DNA of 64,000 bases from Oceanicella actignis (lineage in GTDB: Bacteria > Pseudomonadota > Alphaproteobacteria > Rhodobacterales > Rhodobacteraceae): positions 248,001-312,000 of the forward strand of contig NZ_VNHJ01000002.1 of assembly GCF_008124525.1 (NCBI RefSeq), given 5' to 3'. A program made the translations under genes and the position numbers. Within the stretch, counting starts at the first letter, position 1; each line of letters begins with the position of its first letter. This document shows, piece after piece, positions 7,555 through 19,687 of this stretch. The notes under the pieces are model-generated. The model did no database searches. It saw only the letters and a list, made by a program, of their open reading frames with translations, and had not been told where the DNA came from.

Positions 7555-8228
7555 GCCGCCCCGGCGCCCGGGGCCAGCCCCGCCGCCGCGCGCGCCAGCG
7601 CGGGCAGCGCGTCGTGATGGGCGAAGACGGCGGCGGGGCGCATGGCCTCGGCCGGGCCGTGGCGATAGCCGCCGAGAAACAGCAGGAAGGGCATGTCGCC
7701 GGCGCGGGCGGTCTCGGCGTCGGTCTCGCTGTCGCCGACATAGACGGCCGGCCCGTCGCCCAGCGGCGCCGCCGCTGCGGCCAGCATGCGCGGATCGGGC
7801 TTGAGCGCGCCGGGAACCGAATCGCCGCCGGCGAGGGATTCGATCATGTCGAAGCCCAGCGCCCGCAGCACGCGCCAGGCCGGGGCCTGCGGCTTCTGGG
7901 TGCAAACCCCGATCCGCCAGCCCTCGGCCGCCAGCCGGCGCAGCGCCGCGACCGCGCCCGGATAGGCGCGGCTGTGCGCGGTGGGGTCGTAAAGCTCGCG
8001 AAAGCGGCGCCGGCAGGCCTCGAGCCCGGCCTCGGGCGCGCCGCCCGAATGGGCCAGAAGCCGCTCGACCTGAACGTCCATGCCCTTGCCGATGAAGGTC
8101 TTGTAGGTCTCGACCGTCACCGGCGGGCGGCCCAGCTCGGCCAGAAGGGCGTTGCCCGCCGCGCACAGGCTGGCGGCGCTGTCGATCAGCGTGCCGTCCA
8201 GGTCGCAGATCAGGCGCGGCGCGCTCAC
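7551..8228 (-). CDS. HAD-superfamily phosphatase (phosphoglycolate phosphatase-like)
   Basis: About 225 aa with all four HAD motifs: DLDGTLIDS (nucleophile Asp), CTQKP (motif II), the Lys in GALKPDP, and VGDSETD. The cap domain resembles Gph, so 2-phosphoglycolate is a plausible substrate, though HAD specificity is not readable from sequence. The GTG at 8228 gives a GTGA overlap with the redoxin stop, matching the overlap style of this operon; a second in-frame GTG at 8240 is possible. Confidence 0.85.
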   Translation of the reverse strand: MSAPRLICDLDGTLIDSAASLCAAGNALLAELGRPPVTVETYKTFIGKGMDVQVERLLAHSGGAPEAGLEACRRRFRELYDPTAHSRAYPGAVAALRRLAAEGWRIGVCTQKPQAPAWRVLRALGFDMIESLAGGDSVPGALKPDPRMLAAAAAPLGDGPAVYVGDSETDAETARAGDMPFLLFLGGYRHGPAEAMRPAAVFAHHDALPALARAAAGLAPGAGAA

Positions 8229-8779
8229 GCCGCGCGCCACTTGATCGAGCAGCCGATCGAGGGCGTCTGCTCGGCCGGTCCGCGGCCCGTCAGGGCGACC
8301 TGCTTCATGGCCTCGTAAAGCTCGCGCGGCAGGTCGTCGCGCCGCTCGCGGCCGGCGGCGTCGAGGCGCCCGCGATACTGCAGCTCGAGATCCGCGTTGT
8401 AGCCGAAGAAGTCGGGCGTGCAGACGGCGCCGTAGGCGCGCGCCACCTCCTGCGTCGCGTCGTGCAGATAGGGGAAGGGGAAGCCGTGGGCGCGGGCGAA
8501 CTCGCCCATCTTCTCGAAGCTGTCCTCGGGGTAGGTCTCGGCGTCGTTCGAGCAGATGGCGACCGTGCTCACGCCCAGCTCGGCCAGATCGCGCGCATCG
8601 CGCACCAGCTTGTGCGCGATCGACTTCACATAGGGGCAGTGGTTGCAGATGAACATGACCAGCGTGCCGCGCGGGCCGCGGATGTCGGCCAGCGAGACGA
8701 TGCGCCCCTCGGTGTCGGGCAGGCTGAAGTCGGGGGCGGGGCGTCCGAAGTCGCAGACGGGGGTGTTGAGCGCGACCAT
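8225..8779 (-). CDS. Thioredoxin-fold redoxin with CxxC
   Basis: A 184-aa AhpC/TSA-type thioredoxin-fold protein. C45-N-H-C48, within FICNHCPYVK, is the redox centre, and a cis-Pro-like VCTPDFFG lies at about 130. Proteins with the CNHCPYV motif are annotated as thioredoxin-family redoxins of unknown target, probably cytosolic since there is no signal peptide. The start at 8779 (MVALNTP) has AACGGAG 7 bp upstream; the longer form from 8806 lacks this. It is the first gene of the minus-strand run towards fghA. Confidence 0.85.
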   Translation of the reverse strand: MVALNTPVCDFGRPAPDFSLPDTEGRIVSLADIRGPRGTLVMFICNHCPYVKSIAHKLVRDARDLAELGVSTVAICSNDAETYPEDSFEKMGEFARAHGFPFPYLHDATQEVARAYGAVCTPDFFGYNADLELQYRGRLDAAGRERRDDLPRELYEAMKQVALTGRGPAEQTPSIGCSIKWRAA

Positions 8780-8831
8780 CTCGATCTCCGTTCCTTGCGT
8801 TTGCAAATGGGGGCCGCCGGCCCGCGCGGGG

Positions 8832-10205
8832 CTAGCGGATGATGATCTCGGGGCCCATCAGGGCGTTGGGCAGCGCCGTGGACAGCCACGGAACATAGGT
8901 CACCAAGATCAGGAAGACGAACAGGATTCCCAGCCAGGGCAGGGCGGCGCGCACGACGCGCATCACCGGCATGCCCGCCACGCCCGAGGTGACGAACAGG
9001 TTCAGCCCGACGGGCGGCGTGATCATGCCGATCTCCATGTTCACCACCATGATGATGCCCAGATGGATCGGGTCGATGCCCAGCGAAACCGCGATGGGAA
9101 AGACCAGCGGCGCGACGATGACGATCAGCCCCGAGGGCTCCATGAACTGGCCGCCGATCAGCAGGATCACGTTCACCATGACCAGGAACATCACCGGCCC
9201 GAAGCCCGCGTCCAGCATGGCGGCGGCGATGGACTGGGGCACCTGCTCGTCGGTCAGGACGTGCTTGAGCAGCAGCGCGTTGGCGATGATGAACATCAGC
9301 GTCACGGTCAGCTTGCCCGCCTCGAACAGCGCGTCGCGCGCGTCGCGGTGGACCCAGCAGGTCAGCAGCGCCCAGGGGCGCGCCGTCAGCGGCAGGGGCG
9401 GGCCGTCGGGCCGGGCCAGCGGTCCCATGTCGCGATAGACGAAGTTGGCGATGAGAAAGGCGTAGACCGCCGCCACCGCCGCCGCCTCGGTCGGGGTGAA
9501 GATGCCGCCGTAGATGCCGCCCAGGATGATGACCATCAGGAACAGCCCCCAGCCCGCGTCGCGGGCGCTGTCGCGGATCTCGGCCCAGCCGGCCCAGGGC
9601 TCGGCGGGCAGCTTCTTGATCTTGGCGGCGACGTAGATGCCGACCATCAGCATCAGCCCGGCCACGATGCCCGGGATGACGCCCGCCAGGAACATGCGCC
9701 CCACCGACACGTCGGTGGCCGCGGCGTAGACCACCATCACGATCGAGGGCGGGATCAGGATGCCCAGCGTGCCCGCGTTGCAGATCACGCCCGCGGCGAA
9801 GTCGCGCGAGTAGCCCACCTGGCGCATCCCGGCGATGACGATCGAGCCGATCGCCACCACCGTCGCCGGCGACGAGCCCGACAGCGCGGCGAACATCATG
9901 CAGGCGAACACGCCCGCGATGGCCAGCCCGCCGGGAAAATGCCCCACGCAGGCGATGGCGAAGCGGATGATGCGCCGCGCCACCCCGCCGGTGGACATGA
10001 AGGCCGAGGCGAGGATGAAGAACGGAATGGCCAGCAGCGTGTAATGCCCGGCCATGGCCTCGAACAGGGTCTGGGCGACGGCGGCCAGCGAGGTGTTCGA
10101 CTGCGTGAGCAGAAACAGCACCGAGCTCAGCCCCAGCGCCACGGCGATGGGCGCGCCGATCAGCAGAAGGACGATCACCAGCGCGAAAAGGGCGGCGGCT
10201 TCCAT
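8832..10205 (-). CDS. dctM: TRAP transporter large permease, DctM family
   Basis: A 457-aa protein with about a dozen hydrophobic segments and typical DctM elements such as SVLFLLTQ, SGSSPATVVAIGSI, PPSIVMVVY, and GGQFMEPSG near the C-terminus. It is the Na+-driven transmembrane channel of the tripartite uptake system. A hydrophilic Pro-rich insertion at about residues 255-290 makes it slightly longer than usual. It starts 3 bp after the dctQ stop, so it is in the same operon. Confidence 0.93.
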   Translation of the reverse strand: MEAAALFALVIVLLLIGAPIAVALGLSSVLFLLTQSNTSLAAVAQTLFEAMAGHYTLLAIPFFILASAFMSTGGVARRIIRFAIACVGHFPGGLAIAGVFACMMFAALSGSSPATVVAIGSIVIAGMRQVGYSRDFAAGVICNAGTLGILIPPSIVMVVYAAATDVSVGRMFLAGVIPGIVAGLMLMVGIYVAAKIKKLPAEPWAGWAEIRDSARDAGWGLFLMVIILGGIYGGIFTPTEAAAVAAVYAFLIANFVYRDMGPLARPDGPPLPLTARPWALLTCWVHRDARDALFEAGKLTVTLMFIIANALLLKHVLTDEQVPQSIAAAMLDAGFGPVMFLVMVNVILLIGGQFMEPSGLIVIVAPLVFPIAVSLGIDPIHLGIIMVVNMEIGMITPPVGLNLFVTSGVAGMPVMRVVRAALPWLGILFVFLILVTYVPWLSTALPNALMGPEIIIR

Positions 10206-10208
10206 GGC

Positions 10209-10883
10209 TCAGTCCTCCGCGGCGGGGCGCGCGGGGCGCGCGGCGTCGATCATGTCCTCGGCCTCGTGGCTGGCGATCAGCCGGTCCTGCGCGCCGCGGG
10301 CGATGGCGAGAGCGGCCTGGACGAAGCGCAGCAGCAGCAGCGTCATGGACAGCGGCATGACGAAATAGGGGATCAGCCGCGGGATCTTCTCGTAGGGCTC
10401 GCCCTCGTTGAACCAGTTCGCGAAGAAGGGGTTGAGAAAGGCCGGCATGTCGATGTCGTTGACCTCGTACCAGCCCTTTTCGCGCACGCGCTCCTCCAGC
10501 CCCAGCGGGAACCAGCGCCCTTCGGTGGCCGGCAGGTTGGCGAAGTTGGCCCAGTAGTCCCAGCCGCCCTTGAGCAGCAGCGCCGCATAGACGATGCAGG
10601 CCGCCGCCGCCGCCAGCCCCAGGATGCGCCGCGGGCCGGGGGGCAGCATGTCCACCGCCACGTCGACGCCCAGATGGGCGCGCTTCTTGACCGCGTAGCT
10701 GGCGCCCAGCAGCACCAGCCATGCGAACAGGAAGCTGGTGGCCTCGAGCGCCCAGAGGATGTTCGATCCCATGTAGCGCGCGGCCACGTTGGCGAAGGTC
10801 AGCAAGGTCATCGCGCCGAGGATGACGGCGATGAGCGTCTCCTCGATCGAGTCGGTCCACGAGCGGGGGGATTTGCCGGCCAT
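10209..10883 (-). CDS. dctQ: TRAP transporter small permease, DctQ family
   Basis: A 224-aa protein with four hydrophobic segments and the DctQ pattern of an N-terminal segment (LIAVILGAMTLLTFANVAAR) and a following W-A-x-E-x-x-x-F-L-F-A-W-L-V. A long periplasmic loop at about 110-170 (aromatic, acidic) matches the larger C4-dicarboxylate DctQ subtype. It is the membrane partner of DctM. It sits between dctP and dctM, spaced 98 bp from dctP and 3 bp from dctM. Confidence 0.92.
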   Translation of the reverse strand: MAGKSPRSWTDSIEETLIAVILGAMTLLTFANVAARYMGSNILWALEATSFLFAWLVLLGASYAVKKRAHLGVDVAVDMLPPGPRRILGLAAAAACIVYAALLLKGGWDYWANFANLPATEGRWFPLGLEERVREKGWYEVNDIDMPAFLNPFFANWFNEGEPYEKIPRLIPYFVMPLSMTLLLLRFVQAALAIARGAQDRLIASHEAEDMIDAARPARPAAED

Positions 10884-10981
10884 GGCGGTCGCTCCGTCGT
10901 CAGCTGGATGCGGCTGCGCCCCGCGCGCGGCTTGCGGCGCGGGGCGCAGATGGGGGGCGGACCGCGCCGCCCCCGGCAGGG

Positions 10982-11980
10982 TCAGAAGCGCGCGTTGATC
11001 TCTTGCGCGGCGGCGATGTTCTCGGCGCCGACGTCGTCGCGGAACTTCTCCCAGACGGGCTTCATGGCGTCCACCCACTCCTGCCGCAGCTCGGGGGTCA
11101 GGGTGCGCACCACGCCGCCGGCGGCGATGATGGCCTGCTTGGCCTCTTCATTGACGCGGGTCGACTCGGCGTTGCGGGTCTCGGTCACCTCGTCGAGGAT
11201 CTTCTCGAGCTGGGCGCGCACGTCGTCGGGCAGCCCCTCCCAGAAATCGACCGAGGTCACGACCAGATAGTCGAGAATGCCGTGATTGGTCTCGGTCACG
11301 CCGTCCTGCACCTCGAAGAACTTCTGGCCGTAGATGTTGGACCAGGTGTTCTCCTGCCCGTCCACGACGCCGGTCTGAAGCGCGCCGTAGACCTCCGAGA
11401 AGGCCATCTTCTGCGGAATGGCGCCCAGCGCCTCCATCTGCGCCACCAGCACGTCCGAGGACTGGACGCGGAACTTCAGCCCCTTGGCGTCCGAGGGGTG
11501 CAGCAGCGGGCGGTTGGCCGACATCTGCTTCATGCCGTTGTGCCAGAAGGCCAGGCCGATCAGGCCGCGCCGCTCCATGCTGCGCTTGAGCGCCTGCCCC
11601 GCCTCGGACTGCTGGAAGGCGTCCACGGCCTGGATGTTCTTGAACATGAAGGGCAGGTCGAAGATGCGGAACTTCTTGGTGAACTTCTCGAACTTCGACA
11701 GCGAGGGCGCGGCCATCTGCACGTCGCCGTTGAGCAGCGCCTCGAGCACCTTGTCGTCGTTGTAGAGCGACGAGTTCGGATAGACCTCCATGCAGGCCTT
11801 GCCGTTCATCTCGTCGTTCACCCGCTGCGCCAGAAGCGCGGCGGCGATGCCCTTGGGGTGCTTGTCGGTGTTGGTGACGTGGCTGAACTTGATGACGATC
11901 TCGCCCGGATCGCAATTGGCGAGCGCGGCGTTGGCGCCGAGCGCCATGGCGGCCGCGGCCGCGATGGTCAGAAGACGCAT
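10982..11980 (-). CDS. dctP: TRAP transporter periplasmic C4-dicarboxylate-binding protein
   Basis: A 332-aa protein with a Sec signal peptide (about 1-21, ending ANAALA). The DctP core is present, including GLKFRVQ with the conserved substrate-carboxylate-binding Arg, followed by MAFSEVYGALQTGVVDGQEN and WSNIY. The match to C4-dicarboxylate (malate, succinate, fumarate) receptors is good. It starts behind a strong GGGAGG site and is the first gene of dctPQM. No dctS/dctR two-component genes are adjacent, so regulation must be encoded elsewhere. Confidence 0.9.
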   Translation of the reverse strand: MRLLTIAAAAAMALGANAALANCDPGEIVIKFSHVTNTDKHPKGIAAALLAQRVNDEMNGKACMEVYPNSSLYNDDKVLEALLNGDVQMAAPSLSKFEKFTKKFRIFDLPFMFKNIQAVDAFQQSEAGQALKRSMERRGLIGLAFWHNGMKQMSANRPLLHPSDAKGLKFRVQSSDVLVAQMEALGAIPQKMAFSEVYGALQTGVVDGQENTWSNIYGQKFFEVQDGVTETNHGILDYLVVTSVDFWEGLPDDVRAQLEKILDEVTETRNAESTRVNEEAKQAIIAAGGVVRTLTPELRQEWVDAMKPVWEKFRDDVGAENIAAAQEINARF

Positions 11981-12568
11981 TGGGAACCTCCCGTTGGTTT
12001 TCGTTGGCGTTTGCGCGCCGATCCTAGCGCATGGCGGCGGGCTTGTCCCATGCGCCGCCAAGCCTCGGCGCGCGCGCAGGCGCGGTCCGCGGGCGGCGCC
12101 GCGCCTGCGCGGCGGTGGGCATGGCGCGGCGGCGGGGGCGGCGCCATGCGGCGAGGCGGCGCGGGCATGATTCGCAAAGACGGGCGGCGCGAATCGTTGC
12201 GATTCTTTCGCGCTGGCGGCGCATCTCTTGGCGTTTCGATCCGGCTCGCGCGCAGATGCGGCTAAATGTCGCACCGGCGCGGCCTTGCGGCGCCGCGGCG
12301 CCCGCAGCCCCCTTTCGTTGTGCGTCGCAACCAGTGCGCAGCCGCGTCAAGCGCCCCGTCCCGACGGCGCCCCGACGGCGCCCCGACGCCGCCGGCGGCG
12401 CGCGAAGTTCTTGCCCCGCGTGCGCAAATGGGCTGTGACGAGCGGCGAAGACGGCTTTAGGATGGCTGGCGTTTGCGCCCCTTCGGGCGGCGCGAAGGCA
12501 ACGGACGCAAGCGCGGGCGCCGCGGCATGAGGCCGACGCCCCGCGAACGGGAACGAGGGAGAACGCTG
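11981..12568. other. 588-bp divergent intergenic region between dctP and pntA
   Basis: There is no convincing gene on either strand. It must hold the promoters of dctPQM (leftward) and pntAB (rightward). Visible structures are an 8-bp inverted repeat GCGCATGG/CCATGCGC (12027-12034 with 12048-12055) about 50 bp upstream of dctP, and an 11-bp tandem CCGACGGCGCC at 12361-12382 with a decayed third copy. No recognised operator was identified. Confidence 0.6.
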
Positions 12569-14128
<1,560 letters not shown>

Positions 14129-14138
14129 GGGGGCTGAG

Positions 14139-15575
14139 ATGAGCATCGGTTTCGTGACGGCCGCTTACGTGGTGGCGGCCATCCTCTTCATCCTTGCGCT
14201 GGGCGGCCTCTCGAACATGGAGAAGGCCAAGCGCGCCATCTGGTACGGCATCGTCGGCATGGCGCTGGCGGTGGGCGCGACCGTGGTCACGCCCGGCGTG
14301 GGCAACCACGCGGCGATCGCGCTGATGATCGCGCTCGGCGGCATCGGCGGCTGGGTCGTCGCCACCCGCGTGCAGATGACCCAGATGCCCGAGCTGGTGG
14401 CGGGCTTCCACAGCCTCGTCGGCCTCGCCGCGGTCTTCATCGGCATCAACGCCGATCTCGAGATGAAGGCGGCGCTGGCGGCGAAGGAGGCGGGCACGGT
14501 CGAGCAGCTTGCCGGCTTTGCGGCCACCATCGCCAAGAAGTCGTCGGTCGAGCTTTCGATGCTGAAGGTCGAGCTCTTCCTCGGCATCCTCATCGGCGCC
14601 ATCACCTTCACCGGCTCGGTGGTCGCCTATGGCAAGCTGGCGGGCAAGATCAGCTCGGCGGCGCTGACCCTGCCCTTCCGCCACCAGCTCAACCTGGCGG
14701 GCTTCGTCCTGTGCTTCCTGCTGGGCTGGATGTATCTGGATGGCGCGGGGCTGTGGACCATGATCGTGGTGGCGATCCTGGCCGGGGCCATCGGCTGGCA
14801 CCTGATCATGGCCATCGGCGGGGCCGACATGCCGGTGGTGGTCTCGATGCTCAACTCCTACTCGGGCTGGGCCGCGGCGGCGATCGGCTTCACGCTGGGC
14901 AACGACCTGCTGATCGTGGTCGGCGCGCTGGTGGGCTCGTCGGGCGCCATCCTCAGCTACATCATGTGCCGGGGCATGAACCGCAGCTTCGTCTCGGTGA
15001 TCCTCGGCGGCTGGGGCGGCACGGGCGCGCCGGCGGCCGAGGTCTCGGGCGAGATGATCGCCATCGACGCCGACGGCGTGGCCAGCGCGCTGGAAGAGGC
15101 CGACAGCATCATCATCGTGCCCGGCTACGGCATGGCGGTGGCGCAGGCGCAGCAGTCGGTGTCCGAGCTGACGCGCCGCCTGCGCGCGCAGGGCAAGCAG
15201 GTGCGCTTCGCCATCCACCCCGTCGCCGGGCGCCTGCCGGGGCACATGAACGTGCTCCTGGCCGAGGCCAAGGTGCCCTACGACATCGTGCTCGAGATGG
15301 ACGAGATCAACGACGACTTCCCCAACACGGACGTGGTCATCGTCATCGGCGCGAACGACATCGTGAACCCCGCCGCGCAGGAGGATCCCAATTCGCCCAT
15401 CGCCGGGATGCCGGTGCTCGAGGTGTGGAAGGCCAAGCAGGTCATCGTCCTCAAGCGCGGCCAGGGCACGGGCTATTCGGGCATCGAGAACCCGCTGTTC
15501 TTCAAGGAGAACACGCGCATGTTCTACGGCGACGCCAAGGCCTCGATCGACGCGCTTCTGTCGAAGCTGTCCTGA
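14139..15575 (+). CDS. pntB: NAD(P) transhydrogenase subunit beta
   Basis: 478 aa. About eight N-terminal membrane helices form domain II, containing the conserved polar residues of the proton path ([16 protein letters not shown]). The C-terminal domain III binds NADP(H), with the fingerprint [10 protein letters not shown] and later [10 protein letters not shown]. Length and motifs match PntB. It starts 10 bp after pntA behind an AGGGGG site, and is followed by a clear terminator. Confidence 0.96.
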   Translation: MSIGFVTAAYVVAAILFILALGGLSNMEKAKRAIWYGIVGMALAVGATVVTPGVGNHAAIALMIALGGIGGWVVATRVQMTQMPELVAGFHSLVGLAAVFIGINADLEMKAALAAKEAGTVEQLAGFAATIAKKSSVELSMLKVELFLGILIGAITFTGSVVAYGKLAGKISSAALTLPFRHQLNLAGFVLCFLLGWMYLDGAGLWTMIVVAILAGAIGWHLIMAIGGADMPVVVSMLNSYSGWAAAAIGFTLGNDLLIVVGALVGSSGAILSYIMCRGMNRSFVSVILGGWGGTGAPAAEVSGEMIAIDADGVASALEEADSIIIVPGYGMAVAQAQQSVSELTRRLRAQGKQVRFAIHPVAGRLPGHMNVLLAEAKVPYDIVLEMDEINDDFPNTDVVIVIGANDIVNPAAQEDPNSPIAGMPVLEVWKAKQVIVLKRGQGTGYSGIENPLFFKENTRMFYGDAKASIDALLSKLS

Positions 15576-15597
15576 CGGAAGCGGCCTTGCGGCCATC

Positions 15598-15633
15598 GCG
15601 GCCGGCGCCTTGCGCGCCGGCCGCATCCGTTTT
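15598..15633 (+). terminator. Rho-independent terminator of pntAB
   Basis: A perfect 11-bp GC stem (GCGGCCGGCGC at 15598-15608 with GCGCCGGCCGC at 15614-15624) has a 5-nt loop, followed 5 bp later by TTTT at 15630-15633. It sits 23 bp beyond the pntB stop. Confidence 0.75.
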
Positions 15634-15717
15634 GCGCCCCGCGCATGGCCCGCGCGCGCCGCGCCGCTTGGAAGCTGACGCCGCGGCGGCTATGTTCGCG
15701 CCCAGGAGGGCCCCCGC

Positions 15718-16752
15718 ATGAGCGACATGAACCCAGCCGATTCCGTCCGTCAGGGCGCGCCGACCGCCGAGCCCGAGGCCGGACCGGGCCGCGCCGGCGC
15801 CAAGGCGCGCGATCTGCGCGACCGCGCCCAGCGCCACCCGGAAAAGGCGCGCCGGCCCGACGCCCCCGTGCTGCGCAAGCCCGAATGGATCCGCGTCAAG
15901 GCGCCCGGCGGCAAGGGCTACAACCAGACCCGCCGCACCTTGCAGGAGCACGGCCTGGTCACCGTGTGCTCCGAGGCCGGCTGTCCCAATGTCGGCGAGT
16001 GCTGGTCGCAGGGCCACGCCACCATGATGATCATGGGCGAGATCTGCACCCGCGGCTGCACCTTCTGCAACGTCGCCACGGGCCGGCCCGACGCGCTCGA
16101 CCCCTTCGAGCCCGCCCGCGTCGCCGACGCCGTGGCCAAGCTGGGGCTGAACCATGTGGTGGTCACCTCGGTCGATCGCGACGATCTCGAGGATGGCGGC
16201 GCCGAGCATTTCGCCCGCACCATCCGCGCCATCCGCCGCAAGAGCCCCGGCGCGACCATCGAGGTGCTGACCCCCGATTTCCTCAAATGCGGCCCCGAGG
16301 CGCTGGAAACCGTGGTGGCCGCGCGCCCCGACGTGTTCAACCACAATCTCGAGACCGTCCCCGGCCTTTATCCCGAGGTGCGCCCGGGCGCGCGCTACTT
16401 CCACTCGCTGCGGCTGCTGCAGCGGGTCAAGGAGCTGGACCCGACCATCTTCACCAAGTCGGGCATCATGGTCGGGCTGGGCGAGGACCGTCAGGCGGTG
16501 CTGCAGGTGATGGACGACATGCGCGCCGCGGACGTGGATTTCCTGACCATCGGCCAATACCTGCAGCCCACGCCCAAGCATCACCCCGTGCGCCGCTTCG
16601 TCACGCCGGACGAGTTCGCCGCCTATGAGCGCGCCGCCTGGGGCAAGGGGTTCCTGATGGTCAGCGCCTCGCCGCTGACCCGTTCGAGCTACCATGCGGG
16701 CGAGGATTTCGCCCGCCTTCGCGCCGCGCGCCTGGCCGGCCGCGGGGCCTGA
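15718..16752 (+). CDS. lipA: Lipoyl synthase
   Basis: A 344-aa radical-SAM enzyme. It shows the N-terminal auxiliary-cluster cysteines ([12 protein letters not shown]), the radical SAM motif CTRGCTFC, and the C-terminal RSSYHAG whose Ser ligates the auxiliary cluster. It inserts two sulfurs into octanoyl groups of pyruvate/2-oxoglutarate dehydrogenase and glycine cleavage proteins. The N-terminal 55 residues are a variable Ala/Pro/Arg leader. It appears monocistronic; 244 bp of unassigned GC-rich DNA follow before the convergent rimO. Confidence 0.96.
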   Translation: MSDMNPADSVRQGAPTAEPEAGPGRAGAKARDLRDRAQRHPEKARRPDAPVLRKPEWIRVKAPGGKGYNQTRRTLQEHGLVTVCSEAGCPNVGECWSQGHATMMIMGEICTRGCTFCNVATGRPDALDPFEPARVADAVAKLGLNHVVVTSVDRDDLEDGGAEHFARTIRAIRRKSPGATIEVLTPDFLKCGPEALETVVAARPDVFNHNLETVPGLYPEVRPGARYFHSLRLLQRVKELDPTIFTKSGIMVGLGEDRQAVLQVMDDMRAADVDFLTIGQYLQPTPKHHPVRRFVTPDEFAAYERAAWGKGFLMVSASPLTRSSYHAGEDFARLRAARLAGRGA

Positions 16753-16996
16753 GCCTGGCCGCCGTGACGTCCGGGCGGGGCGCGCAGCGAAACGACGGGC
16801 CGGCGCAAGGGGCCGCCGCGCGGCCGGTCGCGCCCCGGTCCGCCGTCGGCCCAGTCCGCGGCCGAGGCGCTGCGGGGCGCCGGGGGCGGGCCTGCGACCC
16901 CCTTCGCCGCCTTCGACGATCCCGCCGCAAGCGCGCGAGGCGGCCCGGCGCGGCGCCCGGCACAGCCGGGGCGCCTGACGTCGGGCTGGCGGCGCC

Positions 16997-18412
16997 TCAG
17001 TCGCGCGCGATCAGGCGGCCCCACAGATCGTATTCGGAAGCCTCGTCGATCTCGACCGTCACGATGTCGCCCGGGGACAGGGCCTCGAACCCCTCGTCGA
17101 TGAACAGCTCGCCGTCGATCTCGGGCGCATCGGAAATGGTGCGGCAGACGGCGCCCTGCTCGTCGACCGAATCGACGATCGCCTTGCGCCGCGCGCCCAC
17201 GCGCGCGGCCAGCTTCTCGGCCGAGATGCGCTGCGCGACCTCCATGAAGCGCGCGTAGCGCTCTTCCTTCACCTCTTCGGGCACATGGTCGGGCAGGTCG
17301 TTGGCGCGGGCGCCGGCGACGTTCTCGTATTTGAAGCAGCCGACGCGATCCAGCCGGGCCTCTTCCAGCCAGTCGAGCAGGGTCTGGAACTCGGCCTCGG
17401 TCTCGCCCGGAAAGCCGACGATGAAGGTCGAGCGGATGGTCAGGTCGGGGTTGATCTCGCGCCAGGCGCGGATGCGCTCGAGCGTCCTGGCCGCCGCGGC
17501 GGGGCGGGCCATGCGGCGCAGCGTGTCGGGATGGGCGTGCTGGAAGGGAATGTCCAGATAGGGCAGCAGCCCGCCCGGATCGGCCTCGGTCCCCATCAGC
17601 GGGATCAGCTGATCGACATGCGGATAGGGGTAGATGTAGTGCAGCCGCGTCCACAGCCCCAGCTCGCGCAGGCCGCGGGCCAGGTCCGTGACATGGGTGC
17701 GCCAGCTGCGCCCGCGCCACTCATGCGCGTCATGGCGCCGGTCCACGCCATAGGCCGAGGTGTCCTGCGAGATGACCAGCAGCTCGCGCACGCCCGCCTC
17801 GGCCAGGCGCTCGGCCTCGCGCAGCACGGCGTGCACGGGGCGCGAGACCAGCTTGCCGCGCATGTCGGGAATGATGCAGAAGCGGCAGGCGTGGTTGCAG
17901 CCCTCGGAGATCTTCAGATACGCGTAGTGGCGCGGCGTCAGCTTGACGCCCGAGGCCGGCAGCAGGTCGACGAAGGGGTTCGGCGCCGGCGGCACGGCGG
18001 CGTGCACCGCGTCAAGCACCTGCTCGTATTGATGCGGGCCGGTCACCGCCAGCACCTTGGGATGCGCGCCGGTGATGAACTCGGGATCCGCGCCGAGGCA
18101 GCCGGTGACGATGACCTTGCCGTTGGCGGCCAGCGCCTCGCCGATGGCTTCGAGCGATTCGGCCTTGGCGCTGTCGAGAAAGCCGCAGGTGTTGACGATG
18201 ACCGCGTCCGCGCCCTCGTAATCGGGCGAGACGGCGTAGCCCTCGGCGCGCAGGCGCGTGAGGATGCGCTCGCTGTCGACCAGCGCCTTCGGACAGCCCA
18301 GCGAGACCATGCCGATGGCCGGCTGGCCCGGGCGGCGGGCGGCGTCGAAGCGCGGCGCGGGGGCGATGTCGGGGCGCAGCTGCGGCGGGTTCTGTGGCGT
18401 GCGGGTGCTCAT
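16997..18412 (-). CDS. rimO: Ribosomal protein S12 methylthiotransferase
   Basis: A 471-aa methylthiotransferase. The N-terminal UPF0004 domain has three cysteines ([29 protein letters not shown]), the radical SAM domain has CNHACRFC, and a TRAM domain ends the protein. The sequence [13 protein letters not shown] separates RimO from MiaB. It modifies Asp88 of S12. I chose MSTRTPQN at 18412, behind a GGCGGGG stretch, rather than 18424. Confidence 0.93.
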   Translation of the reverse strand: MSTRTPQNPPQLRPDIAPAPRFDAARRPGQPAIGMVSLGCPKALVDSERILTRLRAEGYAVSPDYEGADAVIVNTCGFLDSAKAESLEAIGEALAANGKVIVTGCLGADPEFITGAHPKVLAVTGPHQYEQVLDAVHAAVPPAPNPFVDLLPASGVKLTPRHYAYLKISEGCNHACRFCIIPDMRGKLVSRPVHAVLREAERLAEAGVRELLVISQDTSAYGVDRRHDAHEWRGRSWRTHVTDLARGLRELGLWTRLHYIYPYPHVDQLIPLMGTEADPGGLLPYLDIPFQHAHPDTLRRMARPAAAARTLERIRAWREINPDLTIRSTFIVGFPGETEAEFQTLLDWLEEARLDRVGCFKYENVAGARANDLPDHVPEEVKEERYARFMEVAQRISAEKLAARVGARRKAIVDSVDEQGAVCRTISDAPEIDGELFIDEGFEALSPGDIVTVEIDEASEYDLWGRLIARD

Positions 18413-18440
18413 GCCCCGCCACATACGCGATTCCGCGCCG

Positions 18441-19538
18441 CTATGGAAACGCCCTTGCGGCCCCGCGCGCGGTTTCGGGCGCCGCGTCGGGCCGGTCGGC
18501 CAGGCGGCGCGTCGCCACGGCGCCGATCCACATGCAGGTCAGCGCAAGCCACGAGGTCAGCGCCAGCGCCGAGGTCCCGGTGACGCCGGCACCGATCGCG
18601 CAGCCGCCCGCCAGCATCGCGCCCATGCCCATCAGCGCCGCGCCGATCAGGCGACGGCGCAGGCCGGCCACGTCCTCGAAGCCCTCCCAGCGCCATTCGC
18701 GCGCCCACACGGCCGCCGCCATCGCCCCCAGCGCGACGCCGGGAATGAGGCCGATGTCGAAATCCGCCCGCGCGCCCGGCGTCAGGACGAACATCAGCGC
18801 GTCGGCCGAGGGGCCGGCGAAGGTCAGGCTCTTGACCGGCGCCGGATCGAAGGACTGCGCCGCGATGGCCGAGGTCGCCGCCCATCCTAGCGCCACCGCG
18901 AATCCCACGCCCGAGCCGGCCAGCAGCGTCGTGGCCGAAACCCGGTTGCGCGCGGCGATGACCAGCGCCGCCAGCGCAAACGCCGCGCCCAGCGCGGGGC
19001 CGAAATCGGGGCCGAGCCCGAGCCACGCCGACAGCTCGACATTGGTCGGTCCGGTGGTCCACAGCTCGGCCAGGCTCTGGCGCAGCGGCGCGAGGATGCC
19101 GTGCAGGCTCATCTGCGCCACCACCGCGAAGACCAGCCCGGACAGGAGGGCGCGCAAATTGCCGCCGGCCGCCAGCACCAGAAGCCGCCCCGAGCAGCCG
19201 CGCGCCAGGATCATGCCCGCGCCGAACATCAGCCCGCCCAGCGCCGCGCCCGAGATCGAGCCCGGCGCGGCCAGAACGCGCGCCTCGGCCAGGTCGAGCA
19301 TGCCCGCCCGGGCCATGAGCTGCGTCCAGAACAGCGCGGTCGAGAAGGTCAGCAGCCAGACCGCCATGCGCGGACCAAGGCGCCCGTCGGCGAACTCGAC
19401 GCTGGCGGCGCGCAGGCAGAACCGGCTGCGCTGGGCCGCGGCGCCGAAGACCGCCCCGATCAGCGCGCCGGCGGCGACCTGCGCGCCGCTTTCGCCCAGC
19501 AGCTCGAAGGCCGGTTCCAGGTCCAGGGAAATGTCCAT
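18441..19538 (-). CDS. YeeE/YedE family membrane transporter
   Basis: A 365-aa protein with about nine hydrophobic segments and the family's conserved cysteine motifs: RSRFCLR near 40, RGCSGRL near 114, and GGCAIGAG near 325. In the characterised homologue TsuA, membrane cysteines of this kind relay thiosulfate into the cell, so sulfur-compound uptake is a reasonable guess. No TusA-like or rhodanese partner is adjacent. It is divergent from the MFS gene (149 bp between starts) and lies 28 bp upstream of rimO, so it may be co-transcribed with it. Confidence 0.85.
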   Translation of the reverse strand: MDISLDLEPAFELLGESGAQVAAGALIGAVFGAAAQRSRFCLRAASVEFADGRLGPRMAVWLLTFSTALFWTQLMARAGMLDLAEARVLAAPGSISGAALGGLMFGAGMILARGCSGRLLVLAAGGNLRALLSGLVFAVVAQMSLHGILAPLRQSLAELWTTGPTNVELSAWLGLGPDFGPALGAAFALAALVIAARNRVSATTLLAGSGVGFAVALGWAATSAIAAQSFDPAPVKSLTFAGPSADALMFVLTPGARADFDIGLIPGVALGAMAAAVWAREWRWEGFEDVAGLRRRLIGAALMGMGAMLAGGCAIGAGVTGTSALALTSWLALTCMWIGAVATRRLADRPDAAPETARGAARAFP

Positions 19539-19687
19539 GGCGTCCCGCTCCGCGACGTTTCATGCCGCCCATGGCATGGCGCGATTCGGGGCGCGGGGCC
19601 TTGATCCATCTCATGCGCAGATTGGAATATCCCGGGGCGGGCGAAATCGCGCTCGAAAGGTCGCGGGAAAAGGAGTAAGGACGCCTT

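Noticed and set aside
8643-11270. 875-codon plus-strand open frame opposite the TRAP genes
   Set aside because: Its translation is His/Asp/Gln/Arg repeats without family resemblance, and dctPQM on the other strand explain the region.
16753-16996. Small gene between lipA and rimO
   Set aside because: Frames in both directions give only Arg/Pro/Ala-rich translations with no start signal or similarity.
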